From Prorocentrum cordatum (Eukaryota > Sar > Dinophyceae > Prorocentrales > Prorocentraceae), in assembly GCA_963575745.1 (NCBI GenBank), contig CAUYUJ010018552.1:26001-90000 (forward strand): a stretch of DNA of 64,000 nt. The letters are read 5' to 3'. Below, one piece after another: positions 49,766 through 59,856 of this stretch. The notes below the pieces were generated by a model. The model was given only the letters and a program-made list of their open reading frames with translations. It searched no databases and had not been told where the DNA came from. Position numbers and translations under genes: made by a program. The first letter of the stretch is position 1; every line of letters begins with the position of its first letter.

Positions 49766-50130
49766 GCTCTCGGAGGCACGTGCTGGAGGCCCCCAGAGGT
49801 TTTATCGGCCACCGGAGATCCCCGGAGGGGGGGGTGGGGGGCGAAGCGTCGACGCGCAGGCGAAGAACTGCCCGCAGGGAACCGCTTGAGCAAGGAGCAG
49901 GGAGCGAGGGCCCTCCGAGGCCGAACAGGGCGAACAAAAACCTCGCGTCGTGATCTGTTCTCCCTAACCCCAAAGGGTCTTTCAAATAAAACCCCGGGGC
50001 AATACTGGAAAAATCAATCATTTGTCCGCCGGCTTATTGACGGATTGGGACCCCGACAATAATTGGGAAGTCATTATTCTCGTCGGCGGATGCATGAGAG
50101 GTCATGAGAAGTGCTCAACAATCTCATCGC
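49766..50130. other. No gene recognised
   Basis: GC-rich to mixed spacer between satellite S65 and a hairpin plus purine tract. Short open frames only. Confidence 0.35.
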
Positions 50131-50131
50131 T

Positions 50132-50180
50132 CAACGCCTGGCGGACTCCTCCTCCAAGGAGACCGCCAGGCGTTGAGGAG
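50132..50180. repeat. Perfect 15-bp-arm hairpin
   Basis: CTCAACGCCTGGCGG is followed by an 18-nt loop and then its exact reverse complement. It directly precedes a (GGA)n/(GGGGGA)n tract. Confidence 0.85.
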
Positions 50181-50490
50181 GAGGAGGGGGAGGGGGAGGG
50201 GGAGGGGGAGGGGGAGGAGGAGGAGGAGGAGGAGGAGGAGGGAGGAGGAGGAGGAGGAGGAGGAGAAACCGGAGGAGAGGCGGAGGAGGGAGGAGAAAGA
50301 GGAGGAAAAGGAGTGGAGGAGGAGGAGGAGGAGGACAGAGGAGGGCCGAGGGGAAGGAGGAGGGAGGGGAAGGAGGAGGAGGAGGGACGAGTTCCTATTA
50401 CCCGCCGAGAGTTTAGGGGGGGACGAGGAGGGAGGAGGGAGGGACGAGGAGGGGAAGGAGGAGGAGGAGGCACGAGGGGGGGGGGGCATC
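50181..50490 (+). repeat. (GGA)n / (GGGA)n purine tract
   Basis: Polypurine sequence of GAGGGG and GGAGGA units, with one unique gap at 50390-50415. Confidence 0.9.
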
Positions 50491-50770
50491 ATGAAGGACC
50501 CCTGGCGGTGAACTCCGGCGGTTCTGGGCCCGTGCGGCCCCGAAGGCGGCGGCGGCCCGCGAAGGCGGCGGCGGCCCGCGGCCGGAGCGCAGCGCCTCCG
50601 AGCGCCGGGGAGTGCCACCCAGGGCCAAATTTTTTAGGTCTGGCCATGCTCCCCTGCAGGCAGCTTTGTTGAACGAAAAATGCAAAGATACTCCAAAAGT
50701 GTGCCCAAATAGTCAAGAAAATAAAAGAACATCGCCCCCACACTGTTTGTTTGACTGTTTCTGGATATGA
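50491..50770. other. No gene recognised
   Basis: CGAAGGCGGCGGCGGCCCGC is duplicated in tandem at 50538-50580. Otherwise unique sequence with no supported gene. Confidence 0.35.
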
Positions 50771-50932
50771 GTATCGTTTGACCGACCGATCCCCATCCCC
50801 AACGGCGCGGCCTGGGCCCCACTGACCGATTTACCCCCCTTGGATGAGGACATGGGTCGTTCCCTCCGGGTTTCGAGGGGTGCATCCCCAACTGGGGTGG
50901 TAACTTGGTGGTGCTCTCGAAAGGGGATGGAG
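50771..50932. mobile_element. MITE M2, copy 3 (right end altered)
   Basis: Left terminus GTATCGTTTGACCGACCGAT and core CCCCACTGACCGATTTACCC, GGGTTTCGAGGGGTGCATCC and GGGGTGGTAACTTGGTGG match copies 1 and 2. The right inverted terminus is missing, replaced at 50934 by repeat D1. Confidence 0.8.
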
Positions 50933-50933
50933 A

Positions 50934-51170
50934 TGTTGAGCAGGGACCGACCGTCCCGGCATTCCTATAGTCCTACCACGAAATGTTTCTAGGACCCAAA
51001 CATGTTCCAAAAACGAAAACAATGCTCTTAGAACATGAACCCGATGTGTTCAAACAAGACAGGTTCCGCCAGAAATGTTTGTTTTGCGAGCACGTCGTGG
51101 ACACCGCAAACAGCCTCTCGGAACATGGCTTGGTGGGGCTATAGGCGAGCCAGGACGCCTCGCCACAGCT
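50934..51170 (+). repeat. Dispersed repeat D1, copy 3
   Basis: GAGCAGGGACCGACCGTCCC through CTTAGAACATGAACCCGATG, TGGTGGGGCTATAGGCGAGC and GACGCCTCGCCAC parallels 2022-2250 over its full length. Confidence 0.8.
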
Positions 51171-51235
51171 GGACTCGAAGGGGAAGGAAATGGGGGGCGC
51201 TGCACTCCGAAACTAAATGGCGCGGGTCCCCCGGG

Positions 51236-51368
51236 GACGAGGAGAAGGAGGAGGAGGAGGAGGAGGAGGAGGAGGAGGAGGAGGGAGAGGAGGATGAGGA
51301 TGAGGAGGGAGAGGAGGAGGAGGAGGAGGAGGAGGAGGAGGAGGAGGAGGAGGGGGAGGAGGAGGATT
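51236..51368 (+). repeat. (GGA)n microsatellite, 3' border of LINE-C
   Basis: On the LINE-C coding (minus) strand this is (TCC)n, starting right after the element's 3' tail (GGAAAAATCC). Confidence 0.9.
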
Positions 51369-51441
51369 TTTCCAGTGCGCCGCTGCCAACCAACCTCCAG
51401 AGTGCAAGAGATGCAGGGGTTGCCTGGCAGGGAAAAGAAAG

Positions 51442-51790
51442 TCACGCAACCCAGCTCATGGAGATCTTGGAGGGCGGGAGGCCCTTGCAAATACGCCGTA
51501 AAACCTCGAGCTGGTGCTTAGTAATGGCATGCGGGCCAAAAGCGGCCACAGGACAGGGCTCCCGCAAGGAATCAGGGCGAGCTATTGCCCAGGAGCCGCA
51601 TTCACCGCAAAAGGTGAAATCACCTTTCTGCCACAGCACGTGCGTAGGGTGGACCGCCTTGCCAGCGACCCATGGCTCAGCACGCTCGGGGGGCGGATCG
51701 AGCCTCAGGCGGCGCCAGAGGGAATCATCCCTGGCGGCCAGGGCCCGACCTGGCCACACCCACTTTTTGACAGGGACCTCCTCCGCCTCC
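51442..51790 (-). pseudogene. LINE-C second C-terminal zinc module
   Basis: The frame reads LWRRLRLDPPPERAEPW, then HPTHVLWQKGDFTFCGECG (about 51655-51585), then a Cys in REPCP and a basic LRRICKGLPPSK tail, ending at TGA. It corresponds to module 2 and the GLPPK tail of LINE-B. Confidence 0.75.
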
Positions 51791-52655
51791 ACCATCGGCA
51801 GGGCAAGCAGAGCGGAGCCTCGCGCGGAGCGATGGGGCAGCGTCGGAGATCGAGGCCTTGCACCTGTCACACGTCCAGAAGCCAGACACGAACTCCCAAA
51901 CGTGCGACGAACACCTAACATCGGCTTCGATCCACCGACGCCTGCGGAGCACAAGATCGATGGGCTGCTTGCGCAGCCTGCGCTCAGGATCAGCCTTGAG
52001 GGCAGCACACTCGAGGGTGATAGAGGCATTGCGCTTGAGGGTATCACAGGCATTGCCAACGAGCTCGTTATAATTCTGCACAACTCCCTCAGGCACCTGG
52101 CATTCAAGAGCACGCAAGTTAGCGAGCTCGTCCGCGACAGAGTTAAGCACAACATGGTCCCAGTCTACAGAGTCGCCAAAACGGGCTAGCTTTTGGGCGT
52201 CGTCCAGCAAGTGGCTGGGAACATGAGAGACCTGGAATTGACCAGAGCGCTCCGAGAGGAGCTGCCAGAATTCCCACCAAAGATCAAAATTTGCCAGCCT
52301 GGCAGAGGCCGCTCGGCCAGCCAGGAAACCTTTGACGACGTTGGCATGGTCGGTGACCACGCGCAGATCTTGGGCAGGATCAACGCATCGAAGGCACTCA
52401 ACAATAGCCGCAAGCTCTGCGCGGGGTACCGTCTGCCGAACAGAGTCGAGTGCACCTGTGACTCCACAATCCCAGTCGAAGCCATCGCTCGGACAGAGCC
52501 GCACAAAGGCAAAAGCAACTCGACGGAGAACAGGAAACCTGGCAAACTGGCCACCAGTGCCGTCTGTGGCGCAAAGACCTCCTGGCAGACAGCCTGGAGA
52601 CAAAGCCCCAGGACAACGCCGCCCCAGGAGCTCCCTGGATCCAGGAACAGGGGGG
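51780..52655 (-). pseudogene. LINE-C RNase H and first C-terminal zinc module
   Basis: CATDGTGG (Asp, about 52574-52550), RAELAAIVECL (Glu, about 52432-52400), RVVTDHANVV (Asp, about 52376-52345), SHVPSHL (His region, about 52220-52198) and NSVADELAN (N-x-x-A-D box, about 52150-52120) make a complete RNase H. Module 1, SSHVWEFVSGFWTCDRC, follows at about 51905-51850. A frame change near 51780 leads to module 2. RNase H would degrade the RNA strand of the cDNA hybrid. Confidence 0.8.
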
Positions 52656-53103
52656 GGGGGGGGTTAAACCAAGAAAGGGGAATGAGTCCTCGAACCCAGA
52701 AGCACGGAAACTGCCCAGCTTCTTGCAGCGCGCTGCGCCTAAGATGCTGAGCGTCGACAATCTCCTGGTCCTGCGACGACGCATTGCACATGCATCCCCA
52801 AAACCTGTGGCAGGAGGTCTCGGAGTCACGCTGGCAGCGCCGACATATAAGGTCAGGGGCCACCTGGGCATTGCGCCTTCTCTCCTCGGTCCAGTAGCCT
52901 CCAGAGACCAAGAGCCGAATCACAGCCGCGAGGTCCCGACGCCCGTCCTTATCGAGGGAGGCAACAAGGTCCCAGACGTGATGCAGGGAGACAGAACCCT
53001 GGATCCCAGCGCCATCCAGCCACCCTGAAGCCTGGCGCCACTGAAGCGCGCCGATCGATTCATCAAAGGCCTCAAGGAGAGGGCCTAGGAGGGCCACGCC
53101 CAT
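52656..53103 (-). pseudogene. LINE-C connection domain and zinc knuckle
   Basis: Contains a helical connection segment (LGPLLEAFDESIGALQWRQA), then CRRCQRDSETSCHRFWGC (about 52840-52785), matching the LINE-B knuckle CPRC...HRHWTC. It then reads FWVRGLIPLSW, parallel to LINE-B FWHRGLIPRKW. The frame breaks at the C-run encoding a proline stretch. Confidence 0.75.
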
Positions 53104-54960
53104 CTCCCATCATCTGCCACCCATCACCGCAAGGCGCAATGAGAGTGAAAGGTGAGGGGCATTGCCATCCTACAGACAGAATCGTGGCTTGAAGAGCAGC
53201 CATCGGCCCACGGACCCAGGCCCACCCTTTTCGGACCTTGGCCAAAGAGGTCGCCCAGTGTCGGGCCAAGCGATGGTGGAGACCAGAACGCCCCGCCAAG
53301 CGAGCAAACAACGACTTGACAACGCGACGGACGTAGACCTGGAGGGGGCCCTGGCCATAGCCGAAAGTGAGGCGGATGGCTGTAGTGGCACACGCTCCTC
53401 GCTGAGGGGTCTTGCTGGCCGCACGGGCCATGCTGCGAAGACCTCTGAGCATGGAGGGGGAGACGCCGTGGATCTCTGGCGCCCACATGGCCTTCGCATA
53501 AGCACTCGGATAAAACAACTTACTGGCCTGCCTGCAAGTGCGCCCAAAACCAAAAAGCTTACTAGTGGCATCTCGCCCTTTGAAAAAGCGGGTCTTCCTG
53601 ACGGCCACGGTCCTCCTGGCGCCCAAGGCGGCGTCGTGCCCCAAGTCCCTGGCAGCCAGAGCCATCGAGAACTCGCAGCCCTCACGGACAGCAATCCTGG
53701 AAAGCTCAGCCCGAAGGCCAGGCGAAGACGCCAGCAGATGGGACTTATCCAGGGACAACTGACAGCGACGCCTCCTGAGGCCAGTGAGGAGGGCACGCAG
53801 CAGGATGGGGAAGGTGGCAGCGATGGAGGAATGCGTGCCAAAAAGGCGAGCTGAGATGTCGTCAACCCACTCCCGCAGCCGCAGACCACCAACCGATCCA
53901 TTGGCTCCTGTAAGGGGTTGGTGCAAATGGGCACGAGCGAGGGAGGTGGCCTGGCCACAGCCAGCCAACATACCCCCATGAGCCAGGATCCCAGGGTGAA
54001 CATCGCCCTCCAACGACAAATGCCGATCCCCCAAGTACAGGTAAATGGCCAGGGCCAACAGACGGAGTGGGTAATCTAATTGGCAGGCAGCTTCCACCAA
54101 GTCCTGAAGACAGACTTGGTCATAATACTTCTTCAGGTCAAGCAACAGGCCCCCGACCTGAAACCCGCTGTGGAGGGCGAGTTCCGTTTCAAGCTCGTCG
54201 AGCCAACCGGCAGCATCAGCCGAACCACCAACGGTCTGGTCCCAGGGGCCGTGCGCCTCACGGTCCCAGGCCGTGACGAATGGCTTCCTGATGCGCAAAA
54301 GGAGAGTGTAAACAAAGCCTAGCAGCGCAATGGGTCGTTCCCCCCCGTCAGGCTTCGGAATGAGGGCGAGCGGCGCAAAGAGCTGCTGGAAAGGCAAAGC
54401 GCACTGCTCCTCAATGGACTCGAGTAGCTGTATTAGGTGGGTCTTGGCATCTTCGCTAGCATCCTTAATTAAACGCGGCTCAATAAAATCCAAGCCCTGG
54501 CCCCTGGGGTCAGGCATCGACTTGAGCGCGCGATTGAATGTGCGAAGGTCAATGGGCGGCAAACGCGGGGACGACCGAGCACGCTTACGCAGAGCAGCCA
54601 ACGCAGCCCTCGCTTCAACCTTATCGCGCTGTTGCCAGATGGCCGTCCAAGCGGCTGCTTCATAATCTAAAAGCTGATCCAGGGCTGAGCAGGGTCCATC
54701 CTCGCCGATCTTTTCGGCCGCCAGGGGGCCCAGGGAGGGCTTAAGCAAACGGCGGGCCGGCCCCGCAGACCTGAGGAGCGCGCCCTGGAGCCAAGCCTTC
54801 CACGAGGCCTTCTGAGCCTGAAGGGCGTCACGGTGGGACTTCTCAGACACCTGCTGAAGTTCAGATAACAAGTCATGCAGCCCGTCAAAAGGTATATCGG
54901 GAATCTGCTGAAAACGAGTCCTCCACAAGTTAGAGCACACTGGCCAGCATCTGAAGGGTC
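53072..54960 (-). pseudogene. LINE-C reverse transcriptase
   Basis: About 620 codons. Key boxes: RGQGLDFIEPRLIKD, LALIPKPDGGERPIALLGF (about 54370-54315), LLDLKKYYDQV (motif A, about 54145-54112), GMLAGCGQATSLARAHL (motif B, about 53975-53925), LREWVDDISARLFG (motif C, about 53880-53840) and CQLSLDKSHLLASSP (motif D/E). All catalytic aspartates are intact. The thumb region KLFYPSAYAKAMWAPEIHG parallels LINE-B. A frame change near 53110 separates it from the knuckle domain. Confidence 0.85.
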
Positions 54961-55515
54961 CGACGGGGAGGGGGACACCTGCTGAGAAAGCCAATCCAGA
55001 GTGGCACGAAATTGGGCAGCATGCTCTCGGTGAGGCTGCGGCGGGATGTCATCAATGGAGTCCTGTCGGACAAGCTTGAGCAACAGCTTCAGCTTGACAC
55101 AGGCGGCCTGCCAGAAACGGGCGTCACGATCAGCCTGGCACGGCCCTTCAACCTGGGCGGCCATGAGGGGCGCCCAACGCAACCTGGGCTCCTGGCAACG
55201 ACCAGTATACTGGAAAACCTGGTCCTGCGTCAAGCCAAGCCTCGAAAAAGCCCCCAGCTCAAGAGCAACCGTCCAAGTAGACAACTGGGCCCCTACATCG
55301 AGGGAGGCCTGAATGTTGTCATGCTCTAGCTTAAGGAGACTGGCAGCAGCATAGTTGGCCGTGAAGAAGCCTGGCCGCTTACGTTGCAGCAGCTGAGCCC
55401 GCACCAAGAAGTGCGGCCAGGCTTCTACAGGGGCAACAACGCCTTTGACAGGAAGAGGTTTGGGTCGCATGGCCTTCCAAACCTTGATGGCCCTGGGAGA
55501 CGCCGAGGCCAGAAA
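54955..55515 (-). pseudogene. LINE-C endonuclease-RT linker
   Basis: This frame (AMRPKPLPVKGVVAPVEAWP, FLVRAQLLQRKRPGF, RDARFWQAACVKLKLLLKLV) connects the endonuclease end with the RT start. It is helical and has no known domain. Frame changes occur at both borders. Confidence 0.65.
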
Positions 55516-55518
55516 CCC

Positions 55519-57054
55519 TCAAGCAGCATGCGTGCCCCAAGGCACTGGAATGAGCGACCTAAGCTGGACGGCACTAGAAAAGCAAGCGGAGACTAAAGCG
55601 TAATCGATCCGACTGGTGGTGACTCCAGAGCACGTAACCGAAACACCAGGCATTTGCACAGGGACGAGGCCGAGGGGCTCCAGCCAACCTGACTCCTCGA
55701 GAACACTCTGGTCAACCTGCCAGTCACCCACCACGAGGGCGGGAACACCTGCCGCACTCAGATGGGCGCCGAGGTCCGCCAGCAGCTCGAGGTTCTGACC
55801 GTTGAGCTCGCCCCCCGTGACGAGGTAGACAGGGGCGATGGTCAGGGAAACCTTCCGAAGCCTCAGAGTGCACAGTAGCCACCGAGCCGTGCCAGCGGTA
55901 GTCCATTCACCCGCCTCACAAGTCAATTGCGAGAGCCCTAGATGAGAGCGGGCAGCCACAAGGACACCTGACGATGCATCATCAGCAAGCGTGGGCTCAG
56001 CGGCCTGCGCCACAACCTTCCAGCCCAGCTTATGTAGCTTCTTGACCATCGCCTGGATCTTGGAGCCGCGCATCCTGTGCTCAACGAAAATGATGACACC
56101 CGCCGAGCACCCAGCAACCCACCTGCACGCGGCGGGGCCCCACACGCTGATGTTGGAGTAGACAATGGACAAAGAGCGCTGCGAGGCGGTGTCGCAGACG
56201 CTGTCAGGGTCGGGCCCCGAGCCATGATCCTCATCCTCAACTTGCAATACTTGGTCGCCGTCCAAACCACTAGGTTCACCACAGGTAGATTGCTCCAACC
56301 CCGCAGGCAGCATAACTGGCGTGGACGGCCCTGCACCGAGTGCACCTGGCGAATCAGGATTCCCAACAGCACAAACAGGAGATTCACCAGTGGCGACGAT
56401 GGCCTCGGTAAAAGCCGAACCCGATCCAGCAGATGCCGCCACCGAAGAGGAGCCCGTACAGCAAGCACATGTGGCGTCGTCTGCCGCGCCTCCAGCAAGA
56501 CACGCGCCGCGGGATCCCGCACTGCGGTCTTGGCTGAGCCAACCTGCAGCAGGTGCCGTCCGCGGGGCCATTGCCTTCGCAGGCACGGTGAGTGAGCGCC
56601 CAACGCACGAAATCGAAGGAGACAAGGAAGCACCAGAAAAGGTCGCCACAAGCGGGGACGAGGAGAAGGAGCTGCCTGCCGTCGAAGTGGACGGTGCCGA
56701 AGAGAGAGAACCTGAAGAGGCCGATCTTGAGTAGGTACTCAAAGACGAGCTGCAGGTAGATGCGCTGTCACACCAGTGACCACCATTAGCAGAGCTAGGA
56801 GCAGGCTCGCGAGCCTCAACCTTGGCCCGAGCCGCAGCCGCCTTGGCCCGTGCGATGGTGTCAGAGCGCGCCTTCGCGATCCTCTTCTCCTTGCCGGTCG
56901 GCTCAGCAGGGGTGGCAGCAACGATGGGCACAGCCTTCGCCTCCTCAGCCGCAGGCACCTGCGGTGAAGCTGCACCCTGGCTAGCCGCGACTGGAGAAGC
57001 CGCAACGCCAACTGACCCATCCGTAGTCTCGCGCTTCTTACGCAGCTCACCCAT
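55519..57054 (-). pseudogene. LINE-C endonuclease ORF
   Basis: 511 codons from an ATG at 57054. The first half is alanine/serine-rich linker. The endonuclease follows: LSIVYSNISVWGP (Asn box, about 56170-56130), VIIFVEHRM (Glu box, about 56095-56068), VVGDWQVDQSVLEESGW (about 55735-55685), SRIDYALVSA (Asp box, about 55612-55585) and VPWGTHAA (His box, about 55540-55522). GDWQ replaces the common GDFN, so the Asn of this box is Gln. The domain nicks target DNA to prime reverse transcription. The same frame joins ORF1 across a single TAG. Confidence 0.75.
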
Positions 57055-57084
57055 GCGCTTCTGGCACGCCTGCTGGTGCTCCTT

Positions 57085-57975
57085 CTATTGGGACGTAACG
57101 CTCTTGAGCGCTTCATGCAAGAGGGTCTTGACCGGCTGCGACTGCTCAAGCTTGAACTTGTCAAAGCCCTCGCGGTCCTCAGCCGAGAAAGCAGGCGCCG
57201 AGACGTCCAACTCCTCCCCAAAATCGAGCTTGATCTCCTCAGCGGAGTCCTTGAAGAGGTCATCGAGAGAAATGACATTCTTGACGGGAGTAGGCTCAAC
57301 ATCCTTAAGCACTCCGACGGCCAGCGTACGAGTGGCTTGCTCAAGAATATCAGCGTTCTCCATGTCCTTGGCCATGAGCTCGTCCAGGAGCTTGTCAAGG
57401 TCGCTGGCCTTCTTGTCGAGTACCGCACGGCGGGCCAGGGCCTTGTCGAGCTTCTCCTGGGAAGCCTTCCTGGCCTGCGAGGCACGCTGCCACTCGGCCT
57501 GAGGCGTCGCCCGGGGCTGGGGCGGCGGCTTGGGCACGAACTGGGAGAGCAACTTCTGGGCCAACTCAGGCGCAAGGTGCGAGGCAGCTTCCTTGACCGC
57601 CGCAAGAGCTTGAGGAGGGATGGCTTCGGAGGGCCGATTCTGCAGCTGCAGCGCCAGAGTACCTTTGCGCCAGCGCCCCTTGGACTTGCCGCCACCATCA
57701 CCCCATCCTGATTCTTCAGCGCCTGCGTACGACAGCATCTGGCCGCCGACGCCAGAGGGGCTGGGAGGGTGACGCTGGGACTGACATCCGACACAGAAGT
57801 TGCGCCGCTTGGCCAGGAGGTCATTCCACGTCCAATGGCCACAAGCGCACACAGTGTACAAGCGAACACCACGAATATGCCCAGCCTTGGCACCCCCAGG
57901 CGGCACTCGGACCCAGGGCTGCCTCGTCCAAGTGTCTTCCGCATCGTCGGGGATATGCCACGGGGCGGGGACCAT
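57085..57975 (-). CDS. LINE-C ORF1: zinc ribbon and coiled coil
   Basis: From the first ATG in the coding frame (57975) to TAG (57085). YTVCACGHWTWNDLLAKRRN then FCVGC (about 57860-57785) is a C-x-C...C-x2-C ribbon like that of LINE-A. A glycine/lysine linker and then charged helices follow (QARKASQEKLDKALARRAV, LDKKASDLDKLLDELMAKDM), forming a likely coiled coil. The frame is open upstream to the leader, and another frame there (DSFCQYCTGLW) also looks coding, so the N terminus is uncertain. Its likely role is RNA binding. Confidence 0.7.
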   Translation of the reverse strand: MVPAPWHIPDDAEDTWTRQPWVRVPPGGAKAGHIRGVRLYTVCACGHWTWNDLLAKRRNFCVGCQSQRHPPSPSGVGGQMLSYAGAEESGWGDGGGKSKGRWRKGTLALQLQNRPSEAIPPQALAAVKEAASHLAPELAQKLLSQFVPKPPPQPRATPQAEWQRASQARKASQEKLDKALARRAVLDKKASDLDKLLDELMAKDMENADILEQATRTLAVGVLKDVEPTPVKNVISLDDLFKDSAEEIKLDFGEELDVSAPAFSAEDREGFDKFKLEQSQPVKTLLHEALKSVTSQ

Positions 57976-58124
57976 CGCGGCGTCGTAGCAACTGGCGCCG
58001 TGAGGAGCACACGAGAAATGGGCTGCCAGAGGCCCGTGCAGTACTGGCAAAAGCTGTCAGGCGCGAGGCCTTGGCACTGCCGCGGAATAGCGGTATCCAC
58101 TTGTTCCGCTGGGGAACTCAAAAC

Positions 58125-58146
58125 CTTGAGCCAAAATGGCTACGGA
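58125..58146 (-). other. Perfect dinoflagellate spliced-leader copy
   Basis: On the minus strand all 22 nt match the dinoflagellate spliced leader: it starts TCCGTAGCCATT, continues TTGGCTCAAG, and has T at the variable first position. It sits at the exact 5' end of LINE-C, with (TCC)n immediately upstream on the same strand. This marks a full-length cDNA integrated from a trans-spliced transcript. Confidence 0.95.
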
Positions 58147-58300
58147 GGGGGAGGAGGAGGAGGAGGAGGAGGAGGAGGAGGAGGAGGAGGAGGAGGAGGA
58201 GGAGGAGGAGGAGGAGGAGGAGGAGAGAGAGAGAAGGTGGTGGGGAAGAGGAAGATGAGGAACGAGGACGAGGACGAGGAGGAGGAGGAGGAGGAGGAGG
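58147..58300 (+). repeat. (GGA)n microsatellite, 5' border of LINE-C
   Basis: Begins at the first base beyond the spliced leader, continues to about 58235, with (GA)n and a second (GGA)n at 58270-58300. On the LINE-C strand it is (TCC)n. Confidence 0.92.
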
Positions 58301-59165
58301 AGCATCGGTTCCACGACGCCGAGGAAACTCCTCCCGCAGGCGTGGGCGCGAGGGCGCGACTTCCCGCTGGGGCGCGCTCTGCGGGGGGCGCGCGGGCCCC
58401 GGCCGCCGCCCCCGCGGCCCCCGCGGCCGAGCGCGGCCGCGCTCGGCCCGGGTCGGGCACGTCCGCCGGCAGGCACGTCTCGGGAGAAGCACCGAACATT
58501 CGAGGAGGAAAGAGCACGCCAGAAACATCAAAGGTTGTGGCGGCGCTCCGCGCGGGCTTCTTGGATCCGCGCCTGGACCCCCTCTCCCCGGCGCGCGGAG
58601 CGCGCCAGGGGTGGCGCCGGAGGTGCCGCCAGGGGGCCCAGGTGCGGATCCAAGAAATCCGCGCGGAGCGCCAAAAGTTTATGTTTCCGGCGTTTTTTTT
58701 CTCTTCGGGATCAAACATGGTCAAGAAGTACTCAAAAGTTGATACAAATAGTGGAAGAGTCCTCCCTGGACCTCTGGACTGCGTTTTAACTACTCTTGAA
58801 TATTCCCTCCTGTAGGGGGGACGTGCCCGACACTGGAGGGGAAGAAGACGGGGACCATGCCCAAGACTGAAGCGGAAACGCTGTCGGCCTTGGCCACCGT
58901 CGACTTTGGTCCGCGTCCATTCGTGGATCATCCTCACGGATGGGCGACGGCCGACGTGGACCACGACCACGATCGGCATCGACAAGATCCCGCGACGTAT
59001 TGGTCATGGTCCCCGTGTCTCTTTCCTCGAGAGCACCGCCGCCCTCGGCCGAAATGGGGGCCGCGGCGGGGGCGGCAGACCCGCGCGCGCGGCTGCACGC
59101 CAGGGCCCAGAGCTCAGCGGGCCCTGGAAACGACAGGGCCAGTTCTCTCACCGGCCACTCTTGTA
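58301..59165. other. No gene recognised; inverted GC-rich words
   Basis: GCGGCGCTCCGCGCGG and CTTGGATCCGCGCC (58537-58572) are inverted at 58645-58670 (CGGATCCAAG, CCGCGCGGAGCGCC), an imperfect hairpin about 135 bp across. The rest is unique GC-rich sequence with overlapping short frames. Confidence 0.45.
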
Positions 59166-59167
59166 GA

Positions 59168-59386
59168 GGCCTTCTAGATGGGGTCGGAGTAGATGGGGTC
59201 GGAGGATCACGCCGAATCGCCGATACATCGGCGATACATCGTCGATGCATCGGCGATGCATCGGCGATGCACCGGCGATGCATCGTCGACGTCGAATCGG
59301 GCTGCACATCGAGCCGCATCGGCGATGCATCGGCGATGCGGCGCGATCATCCGACCCCATCTACTCCGACCCCATCTGGGAGGCCT
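59168..59386. mobile_element. Palindromic element with internal ATCGGCGATGC minisatellite
   Basis: GGCCTTCTAGATGGGGTCGG, AGTAGATGGGGTCGGAGGATC (59168-59210) is inverted at 59345-59386 with about three mismatches. Between the arms are about ten copies of ATCGGCGATGC/ATACATCGGCG words. No gene. The word family also appears at 8851-8950. Confidence 0.8.
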
Positions 59387-59600
59387 AGATCTTGCCGGTC
59401 CCGCCGCCGTTTTTGTGCCCGGTCCCGTCGCCGATGTGTCTGGCGGCTCCGGTTCCGGTTCCACGCGGCGACGAGGCCGCCCCGGACAGCAGTGGGCAAC
59501 GGAAGTGAACATAGCCCTGTGCGGGCGAGAAGAGTACCCGGGGGATATGAAAGTTCGGGGGTCTGGCGGGGATCATCAAAGACTTTCCCGTTCCAAGGTG
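59387..59600. other. No gene recognised
   Basis: Unique GC-rich spacer between the palindromic element and a GAT microsatellite. Confidence 0.3.
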
Positions 59601-59604
59601 AAGT

Positions 59605-59659
59605 TATGATGATGATGCTGATGATGACGATGACGATGATGTTGATGATGATGATGATC

Positions 59660-59708
<49 letters not shown>

Positions 59709-59735
59709 CGACGATGATCATGATGATGGTGATCC
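59605..59735 (+). repeat. (GAT)n microsatellite
   Basis: GATGAT runs with GAC and CAT variants. Confidence 0.95.
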
Positions 59736-59736
59736 A

Positions 59737-59856
59737 AGGCGCTCGGCACAAGACTGACTCGAGAGATCTCGATGCTCGTGGCTACAACTTGCCAGCAGGC
59801 GCTCGGCACAAGGCTGACTCGAGAGATCTCCAGGCTCGTGCCTACAGCTTGCCAGC
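59737..59856 (+). repeat. Tandem duplication, 60-bp unit
   Basis: AGGCGCTCGGCACAAGACTG through CTACAACTTGCCAGC occurs twice with five or six differences. Confidence 0.9.

Larger units (their letters stand above)
51369..58146 (-). mobile_element. LINE-C: near-complete LINE-like retrotransposon
   Basis: Minus-strand order: perfect spliced leader (58146-58125), 5' leader, ORF1 with zinc ribbon and coiled coil, endonuclease, RT, zinc knuckle, RNase H, two C-terminal zinc modules, short 3' tail, then (TCC)n. Lesions are one TAG (57085-57087) and frame changes near 55515, 54955, 53110, 52655 and 51780. One of these coincides with a run of 14 G at 52648-52661, so sequencing or assembly indels are possible. 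It shares module order and C-terminal motifs with LINE-B. Confidence 0.88.

Noticed and set aside
56739-58121. 460-codon arginine/serine/leucine-rich minus-strand frame
   Set aside because: A shadow of LINE-C ORF1 in another frame; only its first ~30 codons look possibly coding, and that is noted under ORF1.
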